Below, one piece after another: positions 43,647 through 52,389 of a stretch of DNA of 64,000 bases. The stretch lies in assembly GCF_047462415.1 (NCBI RefSeq), contig NZ_JANSJE010000004.1, forward strand, positions 75,730 to 139,729. Direction: 5' to 3'. Both the position numbers and the translations under genes were made by a program. The first letter of the stretch is position 1, and every line of letters starts with the position of its first letter. The DNA is from Thermostichus sp047462415 (lineage in GTDB: Bacteria > Cyanobacteriota > Cyanobacteriia > Thermostichales > Thermostichaceae). The notes under the pieces were generated by a model. That model was given only the letters and a program-made list of their open reading frames with translations. It did not search any database and was not told the origin of the DNA.

Positions 43647-44603
43647 TTAGTCGAGCCGAGGAAGATCCACCTCAGTTGGGAAAGCAGCGGAGGTGCGCAA
43701 CGGTTGCGATCCGGAGCCCTGTCCGCTTTTGGCAACGTCCACCATGGAGACCAATCCTTGCAGGGTGCCGGGGATGGAGTTGGGATCCATAAAGATCACC
43801 TTCGAGCTGGGACTGCTGCCCACCTTGAAACCCATATCGATGTAGTTTTGCGCCATCAGGTATTGCAGCGCATTGACTGCCTCCGGGTTCTCCTGCAGAG
43901 TGGCGGCAATGGTTTTGATGGCCTCAGCCGTACCCTCGGCCAGCAGCAGCCGCTCCCGCTTCTCGGCCTCTGCTCGCAACAACTGTGCCTTAGCAGCCCC
44001 TGCCGCCTGATTGATGCTGGCCTGCTGTTCCCCTTCCGACTTGAGGATGGCGGCCCGCTTTTCCCGTTCGGCAGCCATTTGCTTTTCCATCGAGTCTTGC
44101 ACCGTCTTAGAGGGCTGGATATCCCTGACTTCTACGCGGGTGATCTTGATCCCCCAGGGATCGGTGGCCTCGTCCAGTTCTGTCAAAAGGCGGGCGTTGA
44201 TCTCGGCACGGGAGGAAAAGGTTTGATCCAAGTCCATGCGGCCAATTTCGGCGCGCAAGGCCGTCAGCACCAGATTAATCAAAGCCCGTTGCACATCCTC
44301 CACTGCATAGCGGGCCTTGATCATATCAGTGATGCGCCAATAAACCACTGCATCGGCCATCAGCGAAACGTTGTCGCTGGTGATGCACTGCTGCGGTGGC
44401 ACGTCCAGTACCTTCTCGCGAATGGTTTCCTGGAAAACAATTCTGTCGAGGGGGGGGAGAATAACGTGCAGCCCTGGGGTTAGCTTGCGGTGAAACCGGC
44501 CCAAACGCTCTACCAGTGCCTCATACCCCTGGCTGATGATCTTGACCGAGTTGAACAGGTAGCCAATGAAGATGAGGGCAATGGCCGCTAAGATGCCTGG
44601 CAT
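43647..44603 (-). CDS. SPFH/band 7 membrane protein (QmcA/stomatin-like)
   Basis: The protein is 318 residues. An N-terminal hydrophobic segment (ILAAIALIFIGYLF) anchors it. The SPFH core includes VKIISQGYEALVERLGRFHR, PGLHVILPPLDRI, DVPPQQCITSDNV and the long coiled-coil region AEREKRAAILKSEGEQQASI. Stomatin-type proteins organise membrane microdomains and help regulate FtsH proteases; this role is assumed by family. First gene of a pair with rimM. Confidence 0.92.
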   Translation of the reverse strand: MPGILAAIALIFIGYLFNSVKIISQGYEALVERLGRFHRKLTPGLHVILPPLDRIVFQETIREKVLDVPPQQCITSDNVSLMADAVVYWRITDMIKARYAVEDVQRALINLVLTALRAEIGRMDLDQTFSSRAEINARLLTELDEATDPWGIKITRVEVRDIQPSKTVQDSMEKQMAAEREKRAAILKSEGEQQASINQAAGAAKAQLLRAEAEKRERLLLAEGTAEAIKTIAATLQENPEAVNALQYLMAQNYIDMGFKVGSSPSSKVIFMDPNSIPGTLQGLVSMVDVAKSGQGSGSQPLRTSAAFPTEVDLPRLD

Positions 44604-44809
44604 AAGGTTCTTCTCCTGACAGAGAGTTCAGCCCCTATTCTAGACGGTTGTTGGAACTGATCCCTTCACCTCGACACGCCTTAATAGAGACATGATGCAT
44701 GAACAGGATAAGCAGACCTTCGGGACATATGGATTTTCTTAAGGTTTTTGGATCCGCGACCGACGACTTGAAGGTTACCCAGTAGAAAGCTTACGAGAGG
44801 ATACCGTCT

Positions 44810-45802
44810 ATGAAGCTGAACAGCAAGAACCTAGAAGTTGGCTTGAACAAAATCTACGATGTCATTGTCGCCGGCGGCGGCGCAGGGGGGTTGTCGGCGG
44901 CGATCTATCTGGCTCGCTACGGCTTGAGCTGCCTGGTCGTAGAAAAAGGCAGAGGCCGCTCTTTTTGGATGCAGGATTTGCGCAATTATCTCGGCCTACC
45001 TCCGACCACGCCAGGGCGGGAGCTGTTGCGACAGGGAAGGGAGCACGCCCTCAGCTTGGGGGTGGACTATCTGTGGGGCTATGTGGAAGATGTGAAGGAT
45101 GAGGGAGAGCTTTTTGCCGTCAAGGTCAAGGTGGGAAAAGTCAACAGCCTCTACCCCGTTTTTCGCAGCCGATATTTGATTGCAGCAACGGGCATCATCG
45201 ACCATTTGCCGCAATTGCCCGACATGCAAAATGTTTACGAGTATGCGGGCTACTCGCTGCATGTTTGTATGATCTGCGATGGCCATGAAATGCGGGATCA
45301 AAAGGCGGTTTTGATCGTCGGCTCCGAGGCTCAAATCAACACCGCTTTTGTCCTCAACTGGTTTACGCCTTATATCTCGGTGTTGACCCACGGCCTCTGC
45401 TCGGTTGGCCCTGAAATGCGCCAAAAACTGGCCGAACACGGCTATCCCCTCTACGAAGCTCCCATTCGCCGTTTTTGGGGAGAAAACCACCAGATGAGAG
45501 GGGTAGAGCTGGAGGATGGCACCTACATTGAGGCTACCACCGGCTTGGTGGCGATGGGAGCCAAATACCACAACGACTACTTGAAAGGGATCCCTGACTT
45601 GAAATGGCAAGGGGAGAGTCTGCTCACCGACGAGTGGTGCCGCACTGCCCACCCGCGCCTGTTTGCGCTCGGGGATTTGAAGCAGGGCCTGAACCAGGTG
45701 TCAATTGCGGTTGCCGATGGCACCCTGGCTGCCACAGCCATCTGGCGGGACATCCGCCGCGCCTCTCCTGCTCGTAAATGGGAAGAGCGCCTGCGCTCAT
45801 AA
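44810..45802 (+). CDS. Thioredoxin-reductase-like FAD/NAD(P) oxidoreductase with CxxC
   Basis: The protein is 330 residues. An FAD-binding GxGxxG-type motif (VAGGGAGGLSAAIYLARYG) starts near residue 20, and a redox CMICDGHE matches the C-x-x-C-D-G centre of thioredoxin reductases. The second Rossmann motif is atypical (VLIVGSEAQINTAFVLNWF), lacking the GxGxxA of classical NADPH binding. The C-terminal FAD motif is LFALGDLKQGLNQVSIAVADG. It could be one of the atypical cyanobacterial disulfide reductases (DTR/DDOR type); partner unknown. Confidence 0.85.
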   Translation: MKLNSKNLEVGLNKIYDVIVAGGGAGGLSAAIYLARYGLSCLVVEKGRGRSFWMQDLRNYLGLPPTTPGRELLRQGREHALSLGVDYLWGYVEDVKDEGELFAVKVKVGKVNSLYPVFRSRYLIAATGIIDHLPQLPDMQNVYEYAGYSLHVCMICDGHEMRDQKAVLIVGSEAQINTAFVLNWFTPYISVLTHGLCSVGPEMRQKLAEHGYPLYEAPIRRFWGENHQMRGVELEDGTYIEATTGLVAMGAKYHNDYLKGIPDLKWQGESLLTDEWCRTAHPRLFALGDLKQGLNQVSIAVADGTLAATAIWRDIRRASPARKWEERLRS

Positions 45803-45851
45803 GTTGAGCTCATCCTGCTCTCTCTGGAGAGTTGGGGTAGCCTTCTGCCCT

Positions 45852-46970
45852 ATGATTGTTGCGAAAGCCCCGGCAACTTCCATGCATTCTCTGAAAGCGG
45901 CGATCTTTTTCTTGGTTTTCCTATTGGTGGGGCTGTACTACTACGCGGTGGAGGCCCAACCGCTTTTCGATCTCAACCTAACCCTGACCTCAGAATACGA
46001 CCCCGTTCTCCCGATTGAGAGCGTTCGAGTCGTGCGCGGCAGCAACCCGCAAGATCTCCTCATTTATTTGTCGGCTCCCTCTGCTGCTTGGGTTCATCAA
46101 GAGCGGGTGAACGGGCATTATTTGATCGACATTCCCTATGCCGTGATTACCCGTTCGACCCTTGTTGAGGTGCCTGCGGAGCTGCCCTACCGGCTGAGCT
46201 GGGGCAACCAGGACGAGCACACCGGGCGCCTGTTGATCACCCCTGCTCCCCCTCATGTGGAGGTGGTGCTGCAACACGGCTGGGCGGCAGATCCCAATTG
46301 GCTTGATCCTTGGGAAAACAGCCAGCCTTTGCCCCTGCCTTTGGAAGAGGTGCTGGAGCCCTTATTAGAGGTGCCGCCCCGTTCTGCTTTCCTCACCATT
46401 GACGATGGGCCCTGGCCACAGTCCACCCCTCGCCTTTTAGAGGTTTTGGATCAGCTACAGATTCCGGCCACCTTCTTTCTTATCGGCAATCATGTCTCTC
46501 AATTTCCAGAATTGGCCCAATCCATTCGGGCTCACCACCACACCATAGCCAACCATACGTTTACTCACGATTATCGACGCCTCTACAGCAGTGACGCGAT
46601 CTTCTATGCCGAGGTGGATCAGACAACGCAACTGCTGAAAACGTTGCATTTGGATCCCCAACTGGTGGTTCGGCCGCCGGGAGGTTTTCGTCTCGATTCG
46701 GCTTTACGGCGTTCTTTGGAGCAGGCAGGGTATCGCGTTCTTTACTGGAACATGAGCCCAGAAGATGCCTATGCCGGCCAAACGGCGGCCCAACTGTTGG
46801 AACGCGTTCAAGCCCAGTTGCAGGTGTTCAAGAATTCGGATCAACCCCTGGTTTTGCTGCTGCACGATCGCTGGCCCCATACCGCCGAGGCCCTGCCGAA
46901 TATCGTCGCCGCCATTGAAGAGGCAGGCTATCGCTTTTTGCCCTGGCCGGCTTTCAGGGATCCCGCTTGA
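45852..46970 (+). CDS. Polysaccharide deacetylase family protein (NodB domain)
   Basis: The protein is about 372 residues. The N-terminus is a membrane anchor or signal (AAIFFLVFLLVGLYYYAV). An AMIN-like beta region follows (ESVRVVRGSNPQDLLIYL), then a carbohydrate esterase 4 domain with the DD pair TIDDGPWPQ, the metal-binding NHTFTHDYRR, RPPGGFRLD and LLLHDRWP. Probably de-N-acetylates an envelope polysaccharide or peptidoglycan. ATG at 45852 or 45882; the frame is open further upstream inside the preceding gene. Confidence 0.87.
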   Translation: MIVAKAPATSMHSLKAAIFFLVFLLVGLYYYAVEAQPLFDLNLTLTSEYDPVLPIESVRVVRGSNPQDLLIYLSAPSAAWVHQERVNGHYLIDIPYAVITRSTLVEVPAELPYRLSWGNQDEHTGRLLITPAPPHVEVVLQHGWAADPNWLDPWENSQPLPLPLEEVLEPLLEVPPRSAFLTIDDGPWPQSTPRLLEVLDQLQIPATFFLIGNHVSQFPELAQSIRAHHHTIANHTFTHDYRRLYSSDAIFYAEVDQTTQLLKTLHLDPQLVVRPPGGFRLDSALRRSLEQAGYRVLYWNMSPEDAYAGQTAAQLLERVQAQLQVFKNSDQPLVLLLHDRWPHTAEALPNIVAAIEEAGYRFLPWPAFRDPA

Positions 46971-47102
46971 AGGCGACTCTTCTCATCGGCTACCGCAGGA
47001 GTTTCCTGGCCAGAGAACTGAGGTGCGAAAGCCTGTACCTTGACAAGCTTTCCCCCAGGTAGCACATTGAAGGGTTACAGGAATTGGCTACAGGCCGGGA
47101 AG

Positions 47103-48506
47103 ATGAGCGAGAGGACACTATTCGACAAGGTATGGGATGCTCACACGGTGCGGATGTTGCCCTCGGGGCAGACGCAGTTGTTCATCGGCCTGCACTTGAT
47201 CCACGAGGTCACCAGCCCGCAAGCTTTTGCCATGCTGCGGGAGCGTCATCTGCCGGTTCTGTTCCCGGAGCGGACGGTGGCTACAGTGGATCACATCATT
47301 CCCACCGACGGCCGGGCGCGGCCTTTTGCCGATCCCTTGGCGGAGGAGATGATCCAGGAATTGGAGCGCAACTGTCGGCAACATGGCATTCGCTTCTACA
47401 ACAGCGGCTCCGGTCGGCAGGGGATCGTGCATGTCATCGCGCCGGAGCAAGGGCTGACGCAGCCGGGGATGACCATTGCCTGCGGAGATAGCCACACGTC
47501 CACCCATGGGGCCTTTGGGGCGATTGCCTTCGGCATCGGCACCAGCCAGGTGCGGGACGTGTTGGCCACCCAAACCTTAGCTTTGTCCAAACTCAAGGTG
47601 CGCCGCATCGAGATCCAGGGCACGTTGGGGCCGGGGGTTTACGCTAAGGATGTTATCCTGCACATCATCCGCCGGCTGGGGGTCAAAGGCGGGGTGGGCT
47701 ACGCCTACGAGTACGGCGGCAGCGCCATCGAGGCCATGAGTATGGAAGAGCGCATGACCCTCTGCAACATGTCCATCGAGGGGGGAGCCCGCTGCGGCTA
47801 CGTCAATCCCGATGCGGTAACCTTTGAGTATCTAAAGGGGCGGGAGTTCGCTCCCCAGGGATCTGACTGGGAAGAGGCAGTGGCCTGGTGGAAAAGCCTG
47901 GCCAGTGACCCCGATGCGGTCTATGACGACGTGGTCGTGTTCCAAGCTGCCGACATTGCCCCGACGGTTACTTGGGGGATCACCCCTGGCCAGGGTATTG
48001 GCGTGGATGAGCGGATCCCGGCTCCCGAGGAGCTGCCGGAAAGCGAGCGGGAACTGGCCCAAGAGGCCTATGCTTACATGGATTTGCAGCCGGGGGATCC
48101 CATTGTGGGGACGCCGGTGGATGTCTGCTTCATTGGCAGTTGCACCAATGGCCGCTTAAGCGACCTGCGGGAGGCGGCCAAGATCGTCAAGGGGCGGCGG
48201 GTGGCGCCTGGGGTGAAGGCGTTTGTAGTACCCGGCTCGGAGCGGGTCAAGCAGGAGGCCGAACAGGAGGGCCTGCGGGAGATCTTCGAGGCAGCAGGGT
48301 TTGAGTGGCGGGATCCCGGCTGCTCCATGTGTTTGGCGATGAACCCGGATCGGTTGGTGGGGCGCCAGATCAGCGCCTCTTCTTCCAACCGCAACTTTAA
48401 GGGCCGTCAGGGATCCCCTACCGGGCGCACCCTGCTCATGAGCCCGGCCATGGTGGCGGCAGCGGCCGTGAGCGGCAAAGTGGTGGATGTGCGAACGCTG
48501 CTTTGA
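47103..48506 (+). CDS. leuC: 3-isopropylmalate dehydratase large subunit LeuC
   Basis: LeuC isomerises 2-isopropylmalate to 3-isopropylmalate in leucine synthesis, as a heterodimer with LeuD. The protein has 467 residues. The 4Fe-4S cluster cysteines are C347 (GSCTNGR), C407 and C410 (PGCSMC). Other motifs: DHIIPTDGR, CGDSHTSTHGAFG, SSNRNFKGRQG. ATG at 47103 gives MSERTLFDKVW, the family start. No leuD follows in the window; the next gene is convergent. Confidence 0.97.
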   Translation: MSERTLFDKVWDAHTVRMLPSGQTQLFIGLHLIHEVTSPQAFAMLRERHLPVLFPERTVATVDHIIPTDGRARPFADPLAEEMIQELERNCRQHGIRFYNSGSGRQGIVHVIAPEQGLTQPGMTIACGDSHTSTHGAFGAIAFGIGTSQVRDVLATQTLALSKLKVRRIEIQGTLGPGVYAKDVILHIIRRLGVKGGVGYAYEYGGSAIEAMSMEERMTLCNMSIEGGARCGYVNPDAVTFEYLKGREFAPQGSDWEEAVAWWKSLASDPDAVYDDVVVFQAADIAPTVTWGITPGQGIGVDERIPAPEELPESERELAQEAYAYMDLQPGDPIVGTPVDVCFIGSCTNGRLSDLREAAKIVKGRRVAPGVKAFVVPGSERVKQEAEQEGLREIFEAAGFEWRDPGCSMCLAMNPDRLVGRQISASSSNRNFKGRQGSPTGRTLLMSPAMVAAAAVSGKVVDVRTLL

Positions 48507-48516
48507 AACCGTGACG

Positions 48517-48553
48517 TACTCCCGCGCTCATGCTGACGCATAGAGTGCGGGCT
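48517..48553. terminator. Strong hairpin between leuC and the ferredoxin gene
   Basis: CCCGCGCTC-ATGC / GCAT-A-GAGTGCGGG forms a 13-bp stem with one bulged A, one G-T pair and a TGAC loop. It sits between two convergent 3' ends and may terminate both. The flanks (GTGACGTACT before, CTTCAAGGACTACG after) resemble right ends of IS200/IS605-type elements, so it may be a solo transposon end. Confidence 0.65.
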
Positions 48554-48581
48554 TCAAGGACTACGTTCCGCTTCGCGAACA

Positions 48582-49067
48582 CTAAAAATCTCGGCTGCTG
48601 CGAGTCAAAGCCTCTTGGATATCCAGATCCAGATCCCTCACCGATTCCAGCACCGAGCGCGTAATCAGCTTGCCTTGCTGGACCAAAATCGCGCCGGTTA
48701 CAGGGTGCAAGAGCGGCTGTTCGGCCCGCCGCCCGATCAACGCCTCGATATCCTTAAAGGCATTGATGTACATCCCCGCCGGCAATTCCACCACCACCCC
48801 TTCTCCCAGGACCCGCGCTTGGCAGGCCAGTCGGGAATTGGGCTTGCAAGTGGTGATCACCTCCAGAGTGCGCTGCTCCCGCTTGGTGACCGGCGAGAGA
48901 GACTCCATCCCCTCTTTCACATACACATGGCAGGTGGCACAGAGGCCGCGCCCGCCGCACTCTTTCAACACATTCAGCTCTTCTTGCAGCAGCACCGAGA
49001 GCAAATTGCTGTTGGTGGCAATCTCAGACACCTGGGCAATGGGATCCAATCGCACGCGTTTGACCAT
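48582..49067 (-). CDS. Plant-type-fold 2Fe-2S ferredoxin with C-terminal extension
   Basis: The protein is 161 residues. The cluster cysteines are in CGGRGLCATC (C-x5-C-x2-C) followed by LACQ, a spacing of the adrenodoxin/Isc-like or fdx-type 2Fe-2S proteins. The ferredoxin fold ends near 105; a ~55-residue C-terminal extension (INAFKDIEALIGRRAEQPLL) is extra. It should be an electron carrier; redox partner unknown. Confidence 0.88.
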   Translation of the reverse strand: MVKRVRLDPIAQVSEIATNSNLLSVLLQEELNVLKECGGRGLCATCHVYVKEGMESLSPVTKREQRTLEVITTCKPNSRLACQARVLGEGVVVELPAGMYINAFKDIEALIGRRAEQPLLHPVTGAILVQQGKLITRSVLESVRDLDLDIQEALTRSSRDF

Positions 49068-49239
49068 AGTTCTCCTCTGTTACATGCCTTAGCATTAGCT
49101 TGCCCAGGCGAGGGATCCTAGCGCCCTCTGCCTTGTATTATTGAATACTTTGGTGGGCCAGTCGAGCCTCTTGTGGGGAATTGGGCTAGATTGGATCCCA
49201 CTGCTGATTGCTGTTGTTCACTCTCAACGTTTTGGCGGC

Positions 49240-50091
49240 ATGGGTTCTCCGGCCATCCAGTGGTATCCCGGCCATATTGCCAAGGCCATTGGCCAGTTGC
49301 GGGAACAGTTGCAGCGGGTGGATGTGGCGATCGAGGTGGTGGATGCACGGATCCCGTTGGCCAGCCGCCATCCCGATCTGGGCCAATGGCTGGGGGAAAA
49401 ACCTCGCCTCCTGGCTCTGAACAGGGTGGATTGTATCGAAGCCAGGGATCTGAAAGCTTGGCAGGAGTATTTTTTACGGCAAGGGATCCCTGTCTATCCC
49501 ACCAACGGCCAATCGGGAGAAGGAGTGAATCGCCTTAAACAGGCGATTTTGCAACTGGGGCAGGCGGTCAATAGGCGACGTCAACAGCGGGGCATGCGAC
49601 CGCGGGCGGTTCGGGCCGTGGTGGTGGGCTTTCCCAACGTGGGCAAATCCGCTTTGCTGAACCGGCTTTTGGGGCGGCGGGCCGTCGAGAGCGCCGCACG
49701 TCCGGGGGTGACGCGGCAATTGCGATGGGTGCGGCTGGGAGGGGAGTTGGATCTGTTGGACTCGCCGGGCATCATTCCGCCCTCTCTGCCGGATCAGCAG
49801 GCGGCCTCTCTGTTGGCCATCTGCGATGACATCGGCGCAGCCGCCTACGATCCCGAACGGGTGGCGGCCCACTTTTTGGATCAGGTGCTGAAGGTGCAGC
49901 CCCAAGCCCAAGCGCTCCTACAAAAGCGCTACGGCTGGACGGATGCGATCCCTCTCGGCAACGTAGCCGTGCAAGAGCTGGCCGAGCGACGCTATCAGGG
50001 GAATCCCGAACGAGCGGCGCGGCAAATTCTCAACGACTATCGCAAGGGCTTGCTGGGGCCACTGGTCTTGGAACTCCCTCCCGATACCTGA
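49240..50091 (+). CDS. ylqF: Ribosome biogenesis GTPase YlqF/RbgA
   Basis: RbgA is a circularly permuted GTPase that assists late 50S assembly. The protein is 283 residues. MGSPAIQWYPGHIAKA is the family start. G4 (LALNRVD, N-R-x-D in place of N-K-x-D) comes first, then G1 GFPNVGKSALLN and G3 LLDSPGIIPP. The ATG at 49240 is chosen because it matches family starts; the longer frame to 49141 overlaps only promoter-like DNA. Confidence 0.93.
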   Translation: MGSPAIQWYPGHIAKAIGQLREQLQRVDVAIEVVDARIPLASRHPDLGQWLGEKPRLLALNRVDCIEARDLKAWQEYFLRQGIPVYPTNGQSGEGVNRLKQAILQLGQAVNRRRQQRGMRPRAVRAVVVGFPNVGKSALLNRLLGRRAVESAARPGVTRQLRWVRLGGELDLLDSPGIIPPSLPDQQAASLLAICDDIGAAAYDPERVAAHFLDQVLKVQPQAQALLQKRYGWTDAIPLGNVAVQELAERRYQGNPERAARQILNDYRKGLLGPLVLELPPDT

Positions 50092-50151
50092 GCCGCCCAA
50101 AAGAAAGTCACGTGGGGCCGCCAGGGGGCATTGACTTTATCTGGAAACCAT

Positions 50152-51240
50152 TCACACTTGTCCCCAGCCGGGATCCAAGCTCTGTTTCCAGGGCCGGTAC
50201 ACCTTGAAGTAGACAACAGAACCCACTTGCCTGGCCAAGGCTTTGGCGAAAGTGTCTCCGCCCATACAGCGCTGGCAAACGGGATGGTTCACCTGCAAGC
50301 GATGGAACCCCTGCCGCAGCACACAGGCCGGCTGGCCCCGCAAAATGTCGGCCAGGGATCTCCCCGGCGCCACCTGCCCCAGTGGGATTCGCCCTTCGTA
50401 GTCTTTGCAGCAAGGCACCACCGTACCGTCGTAGAGGATCCCCGCCTGAGCAGAAGCCCCATTGCAGTATCCCCAACGGGCTGGGATCACCCGGTTTGTT
50501 TCCACATTGCCCCAACTGTCCAACGGGAACGTTTCCAAAACCAAGCGCGGATGGATGGGGATCTGCTGCCAGCGGCCCGCTCGATAAGTGGCAATCTGGG
50601 CGTCCACCCAATCGGGAGCCGGTGCATCAGGGATCCCTTGCAAAGCTCGTCTGGCCCAAGCCGAGAGCTGAGCGCGCATCTGCTGGGCAGAATCGATCAC
50701 CGAAAGAGCCTTGTGCGGCACCAAAAAAGGGTGGGGGCTGGTATCCAGGAACTTGAGATGCACCCGCGTAGGGCTGGTCGAGCGCAAATGCGTCTGCAGA
50801 AACTGGGTGATCCCGGCAAAGTAGCGCTCCGGCGTCAGGCGGGTCGGTGCTCCGCGGATGCTGAAGGTAGCCGGATCGGGAGTTTGCAGAGAGAGCGTCA
50901 ACTTCGTCAGCCGGCTGCGGCTCAGCTTTTCAACGTGCTCTGGCCAGAGGGCGAAGGTGCTACCGTTGCTGGTCAAGTGCAGGCGGAGACCAAGCTCAGC
51001 GGCCCTGTGAATGCCCTCAAAAAGGTGTGGGTAGAGCAACGGCTCCCCCATCAGGTGAAAAGCAATCACGCGGGCTAGCCCTGTTGCCGCTACCTCTGCC
51101 AAAATCTGCTCCAGCAGCGCGGGATCCATATGCCCCCGCCGCCGTTGCATGATCGCATCTGGACAAAACTCACACTTAAAGTTGCAAACGTTGGTTACCT
51201 CGATGTGTAGTCGCTCCAGTGGGGAAACAGCAGCAGGCAT
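50152..51240 (-). CDS. Radical SAM protein with SPASM-like C-terminal cysteines
   Basis: The protein is 362 residues. The radical SAM cluster motif is CNFKCEFC near residues 18-25, with FHLMGEPLLYP and LTSNGS typical of the fold. The C-terminal part has cysteines GYCNGAS, VVPCCKDYEG and HPVCQRCMGG, as in SPASM domains that hold an auxiliary cluster. Such enzymes modify peptides or other metabolites; no peptide precursor gene is visible nearby. Confidence 0.88.
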   Translation of the reverse strand: MPAAVSPLERLHIEVTNVCNFKCEFCPDAIMQRRRGHMDPALLEQILAEVAATGLARVIAFHLMGEPLLYPHLFEGIHRAAELGLRLHLTSNGSTFALWPEHVEKLSRSRLTKLTLSLQTPDPATFSIRGAPTRLTPERYFAGITQFLQTHLRSTSPTRVHLKFLDTSPHPFLVPHKALSVIDSAQQMRAQLSAWARRALQGIPDAPAPDWVDAQIATYRAGRWQQIPIHPRLVLETFPLDSWGNVETNRVIPARWGYCNGASAQAGILYDGTVVPCCKDYEGRIPLGQVAPGRSLADILRGQPACVLRQGFHRLQVNHPVCQRCMGGDTFAKALARQVGSVVYFKVYRPWKQSLDPGWGQV

Positions 51241-51347
51241 AGAGAAAACCTGGGCGGAAGCAGGCTGAGGACAAATGGCGGATCCCCCACTGGCGCTAGG
51301 TAGTGATACGCTGTTGAGAAGGTTAGATCCAGATTGGAGCCATTGTA

Positions 51348-51713
51348 ATGCTGAAGTGTACCACCCGCCACGTTCACATCTTTGCCGGCGAGGTTACTGC
51401 CGACAACAACTTTGTGCCCCGCGACGATCTGCTCACCCTCGATGTGGATCCGGATAACGAGCTGGTCTGGAACGATGCCGCCCTGCAGAAGGTCTATGCC
51501 CGCTTTGAGGAATTGGTGGAAGAGTACAGGGGCCGGGATCTGACCGAGTACAACCTACGGCGCATCGGGTCTGACCTGGAACACTTCATTCGCTCTCTCC
51601 TCAAGCAGGGGGAGATTGCCTACAACCTGCAGGGGCGTACTCCCAACTACAGCATGGGCTTCCCCCAGATCCCTGCCGAAGGGATCGTCAGCCAGTACAT
51701 CCCCAAAGGCTAG
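51348..51713 (+). CDS. ndhM: NAD(P)H-quinone oxidoreductase subunit M (NdhM)
   Basis: NdhM is a peripheral subunit of the cyanobacterial and plastid NDH-1 complex, which supports cyclic electron flow and respiration. The protein is 121 residues. It begins MLKCTTRHVHIFAGEV and has the conserved LTLDVDPDNELVWND and the end GIVSQYIPKG. The family is specific to cyanobacteria and chloroplasts and supports the assignment of the organism. The ATG at 51348 needs no extension. Confidence 0.94.
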   Translation: MLKCTTRHVHIFAGEVTADNNFVPRDDLLTLDVDPDNELVWNDAALQKVYARFEELVEEYRGRDLTEYNLRRIGSDLEHFIRSLLKQGEIAYNLQGRTPNYSMGFPQIPAEGIVSQYIPKG

Positions 51714-51789
51714 CCCTCTTCGCCCTTCTGGACAGATCTAGCCCATTTGAGTCTGTAGCCCAACTTACTTGTTGTCGGAGCACCGATCC

Positions 51790-52227
51790 ATGTCTGGAGA
51801 ACCCACCCCTCAAGAGATCACTGGCGAAAAGTCGGCCCCTGTCGAGGTCGCTAATCCTGCTACTGGGGCGACTGGCTCCGCCAAAGCCGCCGCGAAAAAA
51901 CCGGCCAAGGAAGAGAAGCCTTTTGAGCAACTGATTGCAGAAGACGTGATCCCAGCAACCATCGCCGCTTTTGAGAAACGCGGCGTCAACGATCTGCAAC
52001 TGCGGCTGGAGGGCAAGACGCTGGTCGGCTCATTTGCCGGCGGCAAGAAGCAGTTTAGCGTCCTCTTTGCTGAGGGATCCCTCAACGGGCCCAAGTTCTT
52101 CCGCTGTGCTGTTGAAGGATCCCCGGCCAGCACCCTCGAGTCTTTTATGATCGACGAGCGCCGCGTCGACGTGAACCTGTTTGTTTTCTATCTGGTGCAG
52201 CGCCTCTACGCCCAGCAGTGGTATTGA
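51790..52227 (+). CDS. DUF2996 family protein
   Basis: The protein is 145 residues. The N-terminal ~45 residues are low-complexity, Ala/Lys/Pro-rich (AKAAAKKPAKEEKP). The DUF2996 domain follows: LIAEDVIPATIAAFEKRGVN, LQLRLEGKTLVGSFAGGKKQ and FYLVQRLYAQQWY. The family is confined mainly to cyanobacteria and plastids; function unknown. ATG at 51790. It lies 76 bp after ndhM on the same strand and is followed by a strong terminator. Confidence 0.83.
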   Translation: MSGEPTPQEITGEKSAPVEVANPATGATGSAKAAAKKPAKEEKPFEQLIAEDVIPATIAAFEKRGVNDLQLRLEGKTLVGSFAGGKKQFSVLFAEGSLNGPKFFRCAVEGSPASTLESFMIDERRVDVNLFVFYLVQRLYAQQWY

Positions 52228-52276
52228 GGGATCCAAGCTCCTAGATAGCCCAGCCAAATCGCGCCTGTTCTGCCAG

Positions 52277-52304
52277 AAGGGATCCCTATTCGGGGATCCC
52301 TTTT
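52277..52304 (+). terminator. Intrinsic terminator built from two GGGATCCC octamers
   Basis: AAGGGATCCC (52277-52286) and GGGATCCCTT (52293-52302) form a perfect 10-bp stem with a TATTCG loop, followed by TT. It is 49 bp after the DUF2996 stop. Each arm is itself a palindromic octamer, so alternative smaller foldings exist. Confidence 0.75.
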
Positions 52305-52389
52305 CGCTGAGGCGGGGGATGGGCTAGCGAAGCCAAAAGAGATTATCTTTTGTGAAGAAAAGTAAGGCGGTGCTACGGGAGATCTCGAA

